A stretch of DNA of 64,000 nt from contig CAWUHX010000393.1 in NCBI GenBank assembly GCA_963922205.1, positions 1-64,000 on the forward strand, read 5' to 3'. The DNA comes from Romanomermis culicivorax (Eukaryota; Nematoda; Enoplea; Mermithida; Mermithidae). The translations under genes and the position numbers were made by a program. Under the pieces are notes generated by a model that saw nothing but the letters and a program-made list of their open reading frames with translations, was not told where the DNA came from and did no database searches. Of this stretch, positions 24,401 through 37,600 are shown piece by piece. The first letter of the stretch is position 1; each line of letters opens with the position of its first letter.

Positions 24401-25462
24401 TTTTTGCTTTTTTGTGTTTTTAATTTTTTTCTTACGTTTTACTTCTTTTTGTCTAATTTTTTTGCTATTTTTTGTTTTTCATTATATTTTTGTGTTTTTT
24501 GTTTTATTCTTGTGTTTTTTTCCTAGATTTTTGTGTTTTTTATCTAATTTTTTTGCTTTTTTGTGTGTATCATTTTTTTCTCTTGTTTGACTGTTTTTTG
24601 TCTGATTTTTTTGCTATTTTTTGTTTTTCGTTATATTTTTGTGTTTTTTGTTGTATGTTTGTGTTTTTTCCTAGATTTTTGTGTTTTTTATCTAATTTTT
24701 TTGCTTTTTTTGTGTTTTTCATTTTTTCTCTCTTGTTTTACTGTTTTCTGTTTAATTTTTTTTTGCTTTTTTTTTGTTTTTCATTATAGTTTTGTTTTTT
24801 TGTTGTATGTTTGTTTTTCTCTCTTTTTTCTGTTTTGTATGTGATATTTTCGCTTTTCAGTTTTTTTTGTTTTCCAACTGATTTTTCGCATTGTTTTTGT
24901 GTTTTTGTGTTTTTTATCTGATTTTTTGCTTTTTGTGTTTTTCCTTTTTTCTTATGTTTTACTTTTTTCTGTCTGATTTTTTTGCTTTTTTGTGTTTTTT
25001 TTTCTTACGTTTTATTTCTTTTTGTCTAATTTTTTTGCTATTTTTTGTTTTTCATTATATTTTTGTGTTTTTTGTTTTATTTTTGTGTTTTTTATCTGAT
25101 TTTTTTGCTTTTTTTTTTTTTCGTTATTTTTTTGTGTTTTTTGTTGTATGTTTGTGTTTTTTTTTCAATTTGCAGGTCGAATGTATCCGTATCCGATCGA
25201 CAACGAATACGGTTTTCACGAAAAATTCATTCCATTCCACGAACACGTTTTTCTAAATCGTTGTTTGGAAAACGACCACCGGGTGCCCCGGGACGGGCCC
25301 GTTCGAAATTTCCTAGACGCCGTTTGTTTGGGTCTATCGAAAAATCCTTACATGAAATTGGAGAGGAAAAAAGAACACATCGAATGGTACAAAGATTATT
25401 TTAAAGATAAAATTCATTTGATCGAAAAAATGCAAGAAAATGAAGATCAATTGAGGGATTAG
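18490..25462 (+). CDS. mrps-31: Mitochondrial small-subunit ribosomal protein mS31 (4 exons)
   Basis: Exons 18490-18700, 18756-19080, 19143-19354 and 25176-25462 join in consistent phase (1, 2, 1) through GT-AG introns of 55, 62 and 5821 bp, giving 344 residues. The N-terminus (MRRSIFFNFRHFST) is a typical basic, hydroxylated mitochondrial targeting sequence. The middle is charged and poorly conserved. Exons 3-4 carry the mS31 signature: WEKCRLKHLTW, then FIPFHEHVFL, GPVRNFLDAVCLGLSKNPYM and KKEHIEWYKDYF. In the family this C-terminal part anchors the protein in the 28S subunit head. An upstream in-frame GTG at 18442 was rejected in favour of ATG at 18490, which gives the transit peptide. The gene starts 279 bp after the preceding stop, so polycistronic transcription with SL trans-splicing is plausible. 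Poly(A) signals lie at 25498 and 25510. Confidence 0.93.
19400..25165 (+). repeat. Giant low-complexity intron of mS31: A-rich half then T-rich half
   Basis: From about 19400 to 21120 the coding strand is A-rich with interspersed single C and G (AAAAACAAAAAA, GAAAAA). From about 21180 to 25165 it is T-rich with words TTTTTTATCTGATTTTTT, TTTTTGTGTTTTTT and TTCTCTCTTTT. The switch is abrupt, at about 21120-21180. Long Lys/Asn- or Phe/Leu-rich ORFs are by-products of composition. A recently duplicated block in the T-rich half is seen by comparing about 22850-23300 with 23745-24165. Confidence 0.85.
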
Positions 25463-25497
25463 TTTTGATTTTTTTTGTTTTTTTTGTTATATTTTGA

Positions 25498-25515
25498 AAT
25501 AAATTTAGAAATAAA
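25498..25515 (+). terminator. mS31 poly(A) signals
   Basis: Two AATAAA hexamers (25498-25503, 25510-25515), 36 and 48 bp after the mS31 stop codon. Confidence 0.65.
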
Positions 25516-28500
25516 ATTTTTTTGGGAAAAAAATTCCAATTTTTAAATTTTTGTAATATAAAATTAAATTTTAAATTTTTACAGAAAAAAAGAAAGAGAA
25601 AAATACAAAAAAACGAAAGAAAAATGAAGAGAAAACGAAAATGAAAAAATTCAGAAAACGAAACAAAAAAAAGAAAAAATACAAAAAAGCAAACAAACAT
25701 GAAGGAAAAATACAAAAATGAATGAAATATACAGAAAACGAAAATGAAGAAAAAAACAAAAAAGAAAACAAAAATTGAGAAACAATTCAAAAAAAGAAAA
25801 AATTCAGAAAAAAAGCCAAATAAACAAAAAGTCAAAAAACAGAGAAACAACAACAAAAAATGATGACAAAAAAAAACAATAGTTGATTGGAGTTTTTTTT
25901 GTTGTTTTTTGTTATATTTTGAAAGAAATTAAGAAAAATTTTTGTAGGAAAAAATTTCAATTTTAAAATTTTTGTATCATAAAATTAAATTTTAAAATTT
26001 TACAGAAAAAAAGAAAGAGAAAAATACAAAAAAACGAAACAAATATGAAGAAAAAACGAAAATGAAAAAATTCAGAAAAGGAAACAAAAAATAGAAAAAG
26101 AAAACAAGTATGGAGAAAAAAGGAAACGAAAATGAAGAAAAAATACAAAGATTAAGGAAAAATTCAAAAAGCGAAACTAAAATTCAAAAAAGGAAAAAAT
26201 TAAGAAAAAAAAGCCGAGTCAAAAAACGGAGAAACAACAAAAAACGATAAGAAAAGAAAAAAACATAACTTAAACCGATAAAACAGAAAAAAACGAAGCT
26301 AAAATTGATAAAATCCAAAACAAGAAAAAACAAATTTGCTATGAAAGAAAATAAAATAGACGATAAAAAAGAGAAACAAAAACAATAAAGTAAAACAAAA
26401 AACTGGAAAAAACATGTAAATCGTGAAAATAATTGAAGAAAACAACAAAAAATAAAGAAACAAAACAGAAACAAGAAAAATAAAATACAAAATAAAAGCA
26501 AAACATGGTACTTAAACTGCACAAAAAAATCAAATTTTACTCATTTTTGTATAAAAAATTTAAATTTTAATATTTTAGACTGGAAAATATACAAAAAGGA
26601 AGAAAAAATACAAAAAAAATAAACAAACAAAAGAAAAAATCGAGAAAAAAACGTAAATTAAACCGAAAAAAACGAAGCTAAAATTGGTAAAATCGAAAAC
26701 GAGAAAAACAAAATAGATGAAAAAAAGAGCAATCAGAAAAAATAAAAACGACGAAGTAAAACATCGAAAAAGCAGGAAAAAAACATGTAAATCGTGAAAA
26801 TAGCAGAAAAAAGAAAAAAAAACAAAAATAAAGCAAAATATAATAAAAAAGGGCGATAAATTGCAAACAAAAAAAACACAAAATAAAAGCAAAAGATTGT
26901 TCTCAAACTGCAAAAAAATTTAATATTACTACTTTTTTTGTATAAAAATTTTAATTTTTTATATTTTAAACTGGAAAATATACAAAAAAATTAAGATAAA
27001 ATAGAAAAAATAAAGAAACAGTAGCAAAAAACGAGAAGAAAAAAGAAAGCATCATTTTAACAAAAAAAAAAACCAAGCCAAAATTGATAAAATCCGAAAC
27101 AAAATAGCTAAAAAAATAAAAAAAATAAATATAAAAAAATTAAATATCCAGATTTTGGACTAAAACATAAAAAAAAACAAAGATAAAATACAAAAAATAA
27201 AGAAAAAACATAATAAAATCAAAAAAATAGCACTTAAACTGCAAAAAAAATCAATTTTACTAATTTTTTGCATAAAAAATTTAAAATTTTAGATTCTAAA
27301 CTAAAAAATATACAAAAAAGAAGATAAAGTACAAACAATAAGAAAACGAGAAGAAAAGAAAAAATAACTTGAATAAAAAAAAACAAAAATAAACAGATAA
27401 AATCCGAAACAAGATAAAGAAAATGGATAAAAAAGAAAATAAAATGAAAAATCGAAAAAACAACAACAATAAAGTGAAATAAAAAAACTGGAAAAAACTT
27501 ATAAATCGTGAAATTAATTGAAGAAAAAACAACAAAAATATAGCAAAAAACGAGATAAATTATAAAAACTAAAGAAACAACAACAAAAAATAAAGAAACA
27601 AAACAGAAACAAGAAAAATAAAACACAAAACAAAAGCAAAACATAGTAATTAAACTGCACAAAAAAATAAATTTTACTCATTTTTTGTATGAAAAAATTT
27701 AAATTTCGAAGTTTTCGGCTGAAAAATATACAAAAAAAACCGGCAAAAAATGAAGATAATATACAAAAGATGAAGAAACAACAACAAAAAACGAGAAAAA
27801 GCATAACTTGTACAAAAAAAAGAAAAAATGATAATACAAAAACAAGAAAAACAAAATGGCTAAAAAAGAAAATAAACAATCGGAAAAAAAGCAACAACAA
27901 CAAAGAAAAACGAGAAAAAACATAAAAAAACATGTAAATCGTGAAAAAAGTAGGAGAAAAGGGAGAAAAATCAATGATGAAGCAAAATATAACAAACAGA
28001 AAGATGAATTACAAAAAATAAAAAAAACTACGAAAACAACAAAAAAACAGAAAATAAAAGCAAAAAACACAGTATTTAAACTGTGAAAAAATAGAAAAAA
28101 CAAAAAAGTAAGAAAATAGAACAAAATTCAGAAAAAAGGAAAAATCATGTAAAAAAGAAAAAATTTCGAAGAAATAAAAACGCCAAAAAACAGAAAGAAA
28201 AAATGGAAAACGTAAGAAAAACAATAATTGAATATCAAAATAGAAAAAAAACCACAAAAAACAAAGGTATAAAATTTTTCGTATAAGAAACAAGAAGAAA
28301 TTGACAAAAAAAATTGTAAAAAACAGAAAAAACCAATAAACAACAACAAAAAAAGTAAAATAGTAAAAAACAGAAGGAAAACAAACAAACGTGAAATTAG
28401 TAGAACAAGAAACAAAAAATTGGCGGAAAAACAAAAGGAAAAAAATAATAGTAAACAAGAAAGCAAAAAAAAACACAAAAAACAAAAATAACAAAAAATA

Positions 28501-28700
28501 GAAAATATAGAAACAACAGAAAAAAACAACACTCATACCCAAAAATAGAAAAAAACAATTAAAATTAAAAAAAAAACAGAGAATAGCAAAAATGACAAGA
28601 AAAAATGAAAATAAACGATAAAAATTATGAAATGGTAAAACAACAATAAAGTAGAAAAAACACAGATTACAAGAAAAAGATAAAAAACAGAAATAAAAAA
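25516..28700 (+). repeat. A-rich intergenic block (outer left arm)
   Basis: Coding-strand A-rich sequence downstream of mS31, with two units of about 420 bp (from about 25461 and 25885) that share TTTTGTTATATTTTGAAA and ATTTTTACAGAAAAAAAGAAAGAG. The same words are found reverse-complemented in 38160-41830. No gene. Confidence 0.75.
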
Positions 28701-31500
28701 CAAAAAATTATGTATTTTTGTATTTTTGTAACTTTTTTCTTTTTTTTTGCATTTATTTTTTGCTTATATTTTCGTCTGGTTTTTTGCCTTTGTTTCTTTA
28801 TTTTATGTTATTTTGCTTTTTTTGTTTTTTGCTATTGTTTGTTTCTTTGCTTTATTGTTGTTGTTATTTTGCTTCATTGTTGTTGCTTTTATGTTTTTTC
28901 CTAATGTTTTGCTTTTTTTTAGCTATTTTGCTTTTTCCTGATTTTACTAATTTTAGAGTTCTCCGTTTTTTGCCGTTGTTTCTTTTTTTAAGATTCTTTT
29001 TTTGTTGTTGCTTAGTTTTTTGAATTTTTTTTATCTCATTTTGCGACTTATATATATTTTTTTGTTTTTGTTTGTTTATTTTGTGTTTTCTTTTTTTGTT
29101 ATATTTCGCTTTATACTGTTTCGTTTTTTCCTACTATTTGCTATTTTTGTTCTATTTTTTTTTTTTAGTTAATTTATTTTTTTGTTCATAATTTTCCTAA
29201 TTTTAGAGCTTTGTTTTTTTTCTGTTTTTATTTTTCGATTCAAGTTTTGGTGTACTCTTTTTTGCATGTTTTTTGCTGTTTTTCCTTTTTTTGTAAAGGA
29301 AAAATTTTGCTTTGTTATTCTTTTTTTCGTTTTTTTCCTATTGTTTTGTTTTTTTATTTTCTTTTTTAGCTGCTTTGCTTTTCCTAAATTTTTTTGATTT
29401 TTCTTAATTTCTTCTAATTTAATTATTCCTTTTCCTAATTTTAGAATGTTGTCTTTTGTATTTTGCTTATGTTTTGTTTTTTTCTTTTTTCTGAATTTTT
29501 CCTTTATTTTGTGTGTTTCTTTTTTTACATTTTGCTTTATTGTTGTTTTTATGTTTTTTTCCTCTTATATCGCTTTTTTCTATTGTTTTTTATTAGCTGC
29601 TTTACCTTTTCCTTATTTTACTAGTATTTTGCTTACGTTTTGCGTTTTTTTCCTTTTTCTGTTTTTTTCTTTATTTGTATTTTTCTTCTTTTGTTGTATT
29701 TTGCTTTATTGTTCTTTTTTCCTTTTGTTTTGCTTTTTCTCTTCTTTTTTTAACTATTTTCCATTTTTCTGATTTTACTTATTTTAGAGTCTTGTTTTTT
29801 TGTATTTTGCTCATGTTTTGCGTTTTTTTCTGTTTTTTCCTTTATTTTGTGTTTTTCTTTTTTTATATTTTGCTTTATTGTTATTGTTTTCCGTTGTTTC
29901 TATCTTTTGCTTTTTTTGTCTTTTTCATTGTTTGTTATATTTTTTTTTATTTTTTATTACTTCGTTTTTTCCTATTCTTTGGTGTTTTTGTTCTATTTTG
30001 CGTTTAAGGTTCGTTTTGCTTATTTTTTTGCGTTTTTACTGGTTTTCTGCTGTTTTTTGTTTATTTTTGCAATTCACCTCTTTTTATTGTTATATTTTGC
30101 TCCTTTTATCCTGTTTTTTGTATTTTGTTTATGTTTACCATTTTTTCTGGTTTCTTGTTGTTGCCTTTTTACGTTTGTATTTTTTCTTTCATTTTGTTAC
30201 ATTTTGTTTTACTGTTGTTGTTTTTCCGTTTTTTTGTGGTTTCTTGTTATTGTTTTTTTATTTCTTGTATTTTTTCTTGCATTTTACTTAATTTTTTGTG
30301 CTTGTTTCTTTTTTCAGATTTTTTCTTGTTGTTGTTTCTTTGTTTTGTTTAAATTACCTTTCTTTTTTGCTTCATTGTTGTTGTTGTTGTTTTCTTGTTT
30401 TTTTCCCATTGTTTACTATTTTTTCCATTTTTGGCTTATTTGTTTTTCTTGTTCGTCATTGTTTTTCGCTTATGTTATTCTCGTTTCCTGTTGTTTTTTA
30501 TTTTTAACTCTTTTTTTCTTTTTTTTGCTTTATTGTTGTTGTTTTTTCTTATTGTTCAGTTTTTTCTATTTTCTTTCTTAGCTGTTTCTTCCTGATTTTA
30601 CTAATTTTAGTTTTTTTGTATTTTGCTTATGTTTCGCGTTTTTTTCTTTTTTTCTGTTTTTTTTTTAGTTTTTGTTGTTATATTTTGCTTCATTGTTGTT
30701 GTTTTTATGTTTTTTCCTATTGTCTTGCTGTTTTTTGTTTTTTTTTGTATTTTGCTTATGTTTTCCGTTTTTTCTTTCTTGTTTTTTGTTGTTATTTTTT
30801 TATTTTTTGTAATTTGTTTTCCTTCTCTGTTAATTTCGCTTTATTATTGTTGTTTTTTCTATTGTTTGTTTTTTCTATTTTCTTAGCTACTTTGTTTATT
30901 CCTGGTTTTACTAATTTTAGTGTTGATTTTTTGTATTTTGCTTGTGTTTTCTATTTTTTTGCTGTTTTTCTTTATTTTTCGTAATTCATCTTTTTTTGTT
31001 AAATTTTGTTTTTTTCGTTCTTTCCTATTGTTTTACTTTTTTTGACTAGTTTGCTTTTTCTTGATTTTACTAATTTTAGAGTTTATTATTCTGTTTTTTT
31101 ATTTTGTTTATTTTTTCCGTTTTTTCTGGTTTCTTTTTATTGTTTCCTTATTTTGTTTATTTCTGCCTCTTTTTGTTATGTTTAGTTGTTGTTTTTTCTC
31201 AATTTTTGTTTTTTTGTTATTGATCTTGTTTTTTTCTTATTTTTTGTTGTTGTTTTTTCCCTTTGTTTTGCTTTCTTCCTTATTGCTACATTGCTTTTTC
31301 CCGATTTTACATTTTTTATTCTCTTTTTCTGTTTTTTGTTTATGTTTTCCGTTTTTATAGTTTTTTGTTGTTGTTTCTTTATTTTTCGAAACATTTCTTT
31401 TTTTGTGTTGAATTTTGTGCTTCAATTTTTTCAGATTCCTTTTTTGTTGCTTTGTTTTTTTATTATTTTTCTTTTTTAGCCGTTTCGGTATTTTATGTTT
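28700..31500 (+). repeat. T-rich intergenic block (inner left arm)
   Basis: T-rich with recurrent CTGATTTTACTAATTTTAGAG and TTTATTGTTGTTGTTTTT words. These are the reverse complement of CTCTAAAATTAGTAAAAT and AAACAACAACAATAAA words in 31880-34340, so the two blocks face each other across the exon at 31607-31859. No gene. Confidence 0.75.
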
Positions 31501-31606
31501 TTTTTTTATTTTTTATGTAAAAAAAATTCTACAGTAAGAAAAATGCAAAAAAAAAGTGTAAAATTTACAGAAAAAAATTTCAAAAATTCCACTAAAAATG
31601 TCAAAT

Positions 31607-34600
31607 TTAAGAGGGTAAATTTAATTTTCGAGCGCAATCGTGAGCTTTCCCGTGGTCGGTGCCGGCTCGGTCTACGCAGTCGTAGTAGGCCTCGAAGCCC
31701 AAATTGCGTTCGTGGGCCAAGGAGCAAGGTTTTTTGGTCGCACAACAGCGCAGGGCTTCGCGGTGGCTATTTTTGGCTGCAACGTGGTGCTGGTAGCACT
31801 GATCAGGGCATTTGGTACAGTCCAATTGAAGACTTTCTGTGCTGCTTTTGGCGATGCAGCTAAAAGAATAAAAAAAATTTGAAAAATTGAAAAAATAAAC
31901 AATTGAAAAAAATTTTTTTAATGCAAAAAATTTGAAAAATCTAAAAAAGTTGAAAAAATTTTAAAAAATAAAATTTTAAAAAATGAAACAAATAAAATAA
32001 AAACAAAAATTGCAACAAAACTTGAGTTTTTAAAGATAAATTACACAAAATAAGGAAACAATAGCAAAAAAGGAAAACACAAACAACACAATGCAAAATG
32101 GAACAAAAAGAAGAAAAACAAAGGTGTAAAATTAGGAACAACAGAAACAAATTAACTAAAAAAATTGAACAAAAAAATATAAAAACAAAAAAGAAGAAAA
32201 ACAAAGCTCCAAATTGCTAAAAATTGAACAAAATTAAAAAATTAAAAAAATAAGAAAAATAATTTTGATAAAAAAAATAATTTTTTTCGAAGTTTTTATT
32301 TTGACAATTTTTCCATAAAGTAAAATAAAAATTAAAACATTAATAAAACAAAACTTGAACAACAAAATAACAACAACAATAAAACAAAATATAACAAAAA
32401 AACAAGTAAAAATAAAAAAAATAAAAAAACAATAAAAAACTAGAAAAAACGATAAACAATTAGCCAAACACAAAAAAACCGAATAAAAAACTCTAATATT
32501 AATAAAATCAAGAAAAAGCAAAGTGGCTGAAAAAGGAAAACAGAAAAAATCAAAAAACGAAAAAACAACAACAATAAAACAAAATATAACAACAAAACAG
32601 GGAAAAATAAAAAAAATAAAAAAAACAACAAAAAGCTACAAAAAACAATAAACTTAAGTAAAATACAAAAGAAGCTAAATAAAAAACTCTGAAATTAGTA
32701 AGACAAGGGAAAAGCAAAGTAGGAAAAATAGAAAAAAACAATTTCAAAAAACGAAAAAACAACGTTAAAGCAAAATATAACAAAGAAAGAAGGAAAAATA
32801 CGAAAAAACAACAGAAAAAAGAAAACACGGAAAAACAACAAGAACATAACAAATATAACAAAAAAAAAGAAAAAAAATGCAAAAATGAAAAAACAAAAAA
32901 AAACAGTAAACATAAGCAAAATACAAAAAAAATAAAAAACTCAAAAATTAGTAAAATGAGGGAAAAGCAAAGTAGAAAAAAATAATAAAACAAATTATTG
33001 GAAAAAACAAAAATAATTAGCAAAGTATAACAAGAACAAAAAAAACTTGAAATAAATAAAAACACAAGAGGAAAAAGAAAAAACGGAAAACATAATCAAA
33101 ATACAAAAAACAAGACTCTAAAATTAGTAAAATAAGGAAAAAGCGAAAAACCTAAAAAAAGAAAATAGAAAAAAATAACAACAATAGGAAAAGCGAAAAA
33201 ACAACAACAAAAAAGCAAAATATAACTAAAAAAGAAGATAAATCACACGAAAGAAAGAATCAACAACAAAAAACCAGGAAAAAAGGAAAAAAACGCAAAA
33301 AATAAGCAAAGCGAAATTTAAACTGCAAAATAGAACAAAAAGAAAAAGAAGAAAAACAAAGCAATTAGCAACAACAAAAACAAAAAAATTAAAAATTGAA
33401 GAAAAAACCAAAAATATCAAATTCAAGGAAACAAGAACAAGAATAAAACAAAAGGGAATATAAACTACACAAAATAAAGAAACAATAGCAAAAAAATCAG
33501 AAGGAAAAAGAGAAAAATATAATTAAAACAAAACTAAACTGCAAAATAGAAGAAAAAAGAAAAATAAACCTCTAAAATTGATAAAATTAAGAAAGAACAA
33601 AAAAATAGTCAAAAATGCAAAAAAACACAGGAAACAACAACAATAAAAGACACAGAAAACAAAAATAACAATAAAAACACAGAAAACAACAACAAAAATT
33701 AAAAAAAAAACAAAATAAAGAAACAACAGCAAAAAAACCTGGAGAAAAAGAAAAAATAGAAAACATAAGAAAATGAAAACTTAAACTGCAAAATAGAAAA
33801 CAAGAAAAAAGGCTAAAAATGATAAAATTAAGAAAAAACAACAACAAATAAACTAAAAATAGACAAGAGAACAAAAATAACAATCGCAACGTAAAAACAA
33901 ACACAGAATAAAAAACAATATCAAAAAACAGAAGTAAAGAAAAAATAGAACCTGAAAAAAACGCAAAAAAATAAAATAAAAATATCAAACTATGAGAAAA
34001 ACCAAAAACACAACAACAATAAAGCAAGAAAATTTAGATAAATTACACAAAATAAAAAAAAAATAGAACAAAAAACCAAAAAAAAGCAAAAAAAATAAAA
34101 CATAAGCAAAACAAAACTTAAACTGCAAGACAGAACAACAAAAAAGAAAAAAAACAAAAAAGCTGCAAAAGCAAAATAGGAAAATAGCGAACGTTGCAGC
34201 TGGAATGAAATATAAAAAAATAAAAAAAAAGAAAATTTATAACAAATATAATTTTTGAGGAAGAAAAAAAATAAATTGGAGAGAAATATTGGAAAAAATT
34301 CGAAAATTTAAAATCATTTAAAATTTTAAAAAATTTAAAGATTTAAAAAGTGAGGAAAAAGATTTTTTTTGAATCTGCATTCATCTGGAAATTAAACCCA
34401 AAAAAAGCGAAATTTTTGAAAATTTCAATCTAAAAAGTTGAATTTTTCGAAGAATTTTGTCAAAAAACGGCAATAATAAAGTTTTTTTTAACGAAAAACC
34501 AGTTCATAAAAAAAATTGTCTTCAAAATTTTGCATTTTTTTGCGTTCTAGAATAGTGTTTTCTCCAAGCTTTGTCAGCTTTAAGTTGCAAATTCTACCAA

Positions 34601-37600
34601 AAAAAAATTGAATTTGACGCCGAAAAAAAACAAAATTCTTGATATTTACATTAGAATTTTGATTCGCAAATTCAAGTTTTCCTAATAATTCCATTAAAAA
34701 ATTGACTACTTTTCATGAAAAATTGTGAAAAGCTATATTTTTCAGTCGAGTTTCATTAAGCCTTAGGCTTAAGCTTAGGTTTGGGCTGCTTAGGCTAAGG
34801 CTAAGCCTTAGGTTGTTTAGGCTGCTTAGGCTTAGCCCTATATTGCTTAAGCTTAGGCTTAGCCTTAGGTTGCATAGGCTGCTTAGGCTTAAGCTTAGCC
34901 TCAGATAGCTTAGAGATGGGGATAGCCTTAGGTTCCTTAGGCTTAGGCTTAGTCTTAGGGTGCTTCAATTTAGCCTTAGGGTGCTTAGGCTTAGCCTTAG
35001 GTTGCCTAGGCTTAGCCTTAGATTGCTTAGGCCTAGGTTGCTTAGCCCCAGGGTGTTTAGGATTAGGCTTAGCCTTAGGTTGCTTTGGCTTAGGATGCTC
35101 AGGTTTAGGCTTAGCCTCAGATTGCTTAGGCTTAGGGTCCTCAGGCTTAGCCTTAGATTGCTTAGGCTTAGGCTTAGTCATAGGGTGCTTCAATTTAGCC
35201 TTAGGTGGCTTAGGCTTAAGCTTAGCCTCAGATTGCTTAGACTTGGGTAGCCTTAGGTTCCTTAGGCTTAGGCTTAGTCTTAGGGTGCTTAAACTTAGCC
35301 TTGGGGTGCTTAGGCTTAGCTTTAGGTTACTTGGGCTGCTTAGGCTTAGGCTTAGCCTCAGATTGCTTAGAGTTGGGGATAGCCTTAGATTCCTTAGGCT
35401 TAGGCTAAGTCTTAGGGTGCTTCAATTTAGCCTTAGGGTGCTTAGGCTTAGCCTTAGGTTACTTAGGCTAAGGGCGCTCGGGCTTAGCCTTAGGTTGGTT
35501 AGGCTTAGGTTGCTTGGGCTTAGGTTGCTTAGACTTGGGTAGCCTTAGGTTCCTTAGGGTTAGGCTTAGATTGCTTAGGCTTTGGGTGCTCAGGCTTAGC
35601 TTTAGATTGCTTAGGCTCAGGCTCAGTCATAGGGTGCTTCAATTTAGGCTCAGGTTGCTTAGACTTTGGAAGCCTTAGGTTCCTTAGGCTTAGGCTTAGT
35701 CTTAGGGAGCTTAAATTTAGGCTTAGGGTGCTTAGGCTTAGGCTTAGGTTGCTTAGGCTTAGCCTTAGATTGCTTAGGCTTAGGTTGCTTGGGCTTAGGT
35801 TGCTTAGACTTGGGTAGCCTTAGGTTCCTTAGGGTTAGGCTTAGATTGCTTAGGCTTTGGGGGCTCAGACTTAGGCTTAGGTTGCTCAGACTTAGGCTTA
35901 GGTTGCTTAGGCTTAGCTTTAGATTGCTTAGGCTTAGGCTCGGTCATAGGGTGCTTCAATTTAGGCTTAGGTTGCTTAGACTTGGGAAGCCTTAGGTTCC
36001 TTAGGCTTAGGCTTAGTCTTAGGGAGCTTAAATTTAGCCTAAGGGTGCTTAGGCTTAGCCTTAGGTTACTTAGGCTGAGCGCGCTTAGGCTTAGCCTTAG
36101 GTTGCCCAAGCTGAGGTTGCTTAGGCTCAGGGTGCTTAGGTTTGGGTTCAGGCTTGGGGTTAGCCTTAGGCTTAGCTTTAGGTTACTTAGGCTTAAGCTT
36201 AGCCTCAGATTGCTTAGACTTGGGGCTAGCCTTAGGTTCCTTAATCTTAGGCTTAGTCTTAGGGTGCTTAAATTTAGCCTTAGGGTGCTTGGGCTTAGCC
36301 GTAGGTTAGTTAGGCTAAGGGCGCTCGGGCTTAGCCTTAGGTTGGTTAGGCTTAGTTTCAGGCAGCTTTAGGTTAAGCTAAGCCCTAGACTCCCTAGGCT
36401 TGGGGTGGTTAGGCTAATTTTTAAGGTACTTAGCTTAGGCTTAGGTTTAGGCTGCTTGTGCTTAGGCTTAGCGTTAGGCTCCTTAGGGTTAGGGTGCTTA
36501 AACTTCGGCTTGGGCTGGTTAGGCTTAGGCTTAGCCTCGGGGTTCAAGAGGGCTTAGGCTAAGGCTAACAAACTTAACAGCAAAATATACAAGAAAAAAA
36601 TCTAAAATTGGTAAATTTAACAAACAACAAAAACATATCAACTAAAAAAGGAAAAAACAAAGACAGCAACCTAGAATAAAAATGACAACAAAAACATTGA
36701 AACAAACAAAATTAAGTAAATTTAGAGAAAGTTTTATTCTCTTGTTTTTCTCTTTTCTTTCTGATTTTTTTCGTTTTTCGTGGTTTCTGTCTTACGTTTT
36801 ACGTTTCTTCTCTCGTGTTTCTGTTTTTATTTTTTGCTATTTTTCGTTTTGTATGTTTTTGTGTTTTTTATCCTACTTTTCCGTTCTTTATCTGAATTTT
36901 TGTTTTGTTTGTGTTTCCTGTTAAATTTTTGTGTTTTCTTCTTATTTTTCTGTTTTTTATCTGATTTCTTGCATTTTATTGGTTTTTGTGTTTTTTCTTA
37001 TATTTTTTGTGTTTTTCTGTTTTTTATCTGCTTTCTTTTTGCTATTTTTCGTTTTTTCTTATTCGTGTTATATTTTTGTGTTTTTTCTCTTGGTTTAGGG
37101 TTTTTTTATCGGATTTTATATGTTTTTTGTTATATATTCTTGTGTTTTTCTCTATTGTTTTCAGTTTTCTGTCACATTTCTTGATTTTTTTTTGTTTTTT
37201 GTGTTTTTCGATGTTTTTTGTTTTTATCTGATTTTTCTGCAATTTTTATGTTGTTTTTTTCTCGTGTATTTCTGTATTTTATCTGATTTTTGTAGTTTTT
37301 TTTAGTTTTTCGTGTTTTTTCTCTTGTTTTTGTGTTTTTTATTTTATTTTTCGGCATTTTTTAGATTTCGCGTTTTTTGTTATGTTTTTGTGTTTTTTTT
37401 TCTATTATTTTTATGTTTTTCATCTGATCTTTTCGAATTTTTTTTTTCGTGGTTTTCGATATATTTTTACGTTTTTACCTTTTGTTTGTGTTTTTATGGG
37501 GTTTTTTCTGCTATTTTTCGTTTTGTTTTGGTGTTTTTTTTATTTTTGTATTCTTTCGTGTTGATTTTTATGGTGTTTTTCGTTGTTTTAGGTTATATTT

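Noticed and set aside
19552..34027. Dozens of Phe/Leu/Cys-rich or Lys/Asn/Gln-rich ORFs, up to 244 codons, resembling membrane proteins
   Set aside because: They follow from T-runs or A-runs, overlap in several frames, and lack splice signals or non-repetitive residues.
34801..35995. Lys/Pro-rich (-) and Leu/Gly/Arg-rich (+) ORFs of 100-208 codons
   Set aside because: They are six-base-periodic translations of the TTAGGC array, open on both strands because the hexamer lacks stops in those frames.
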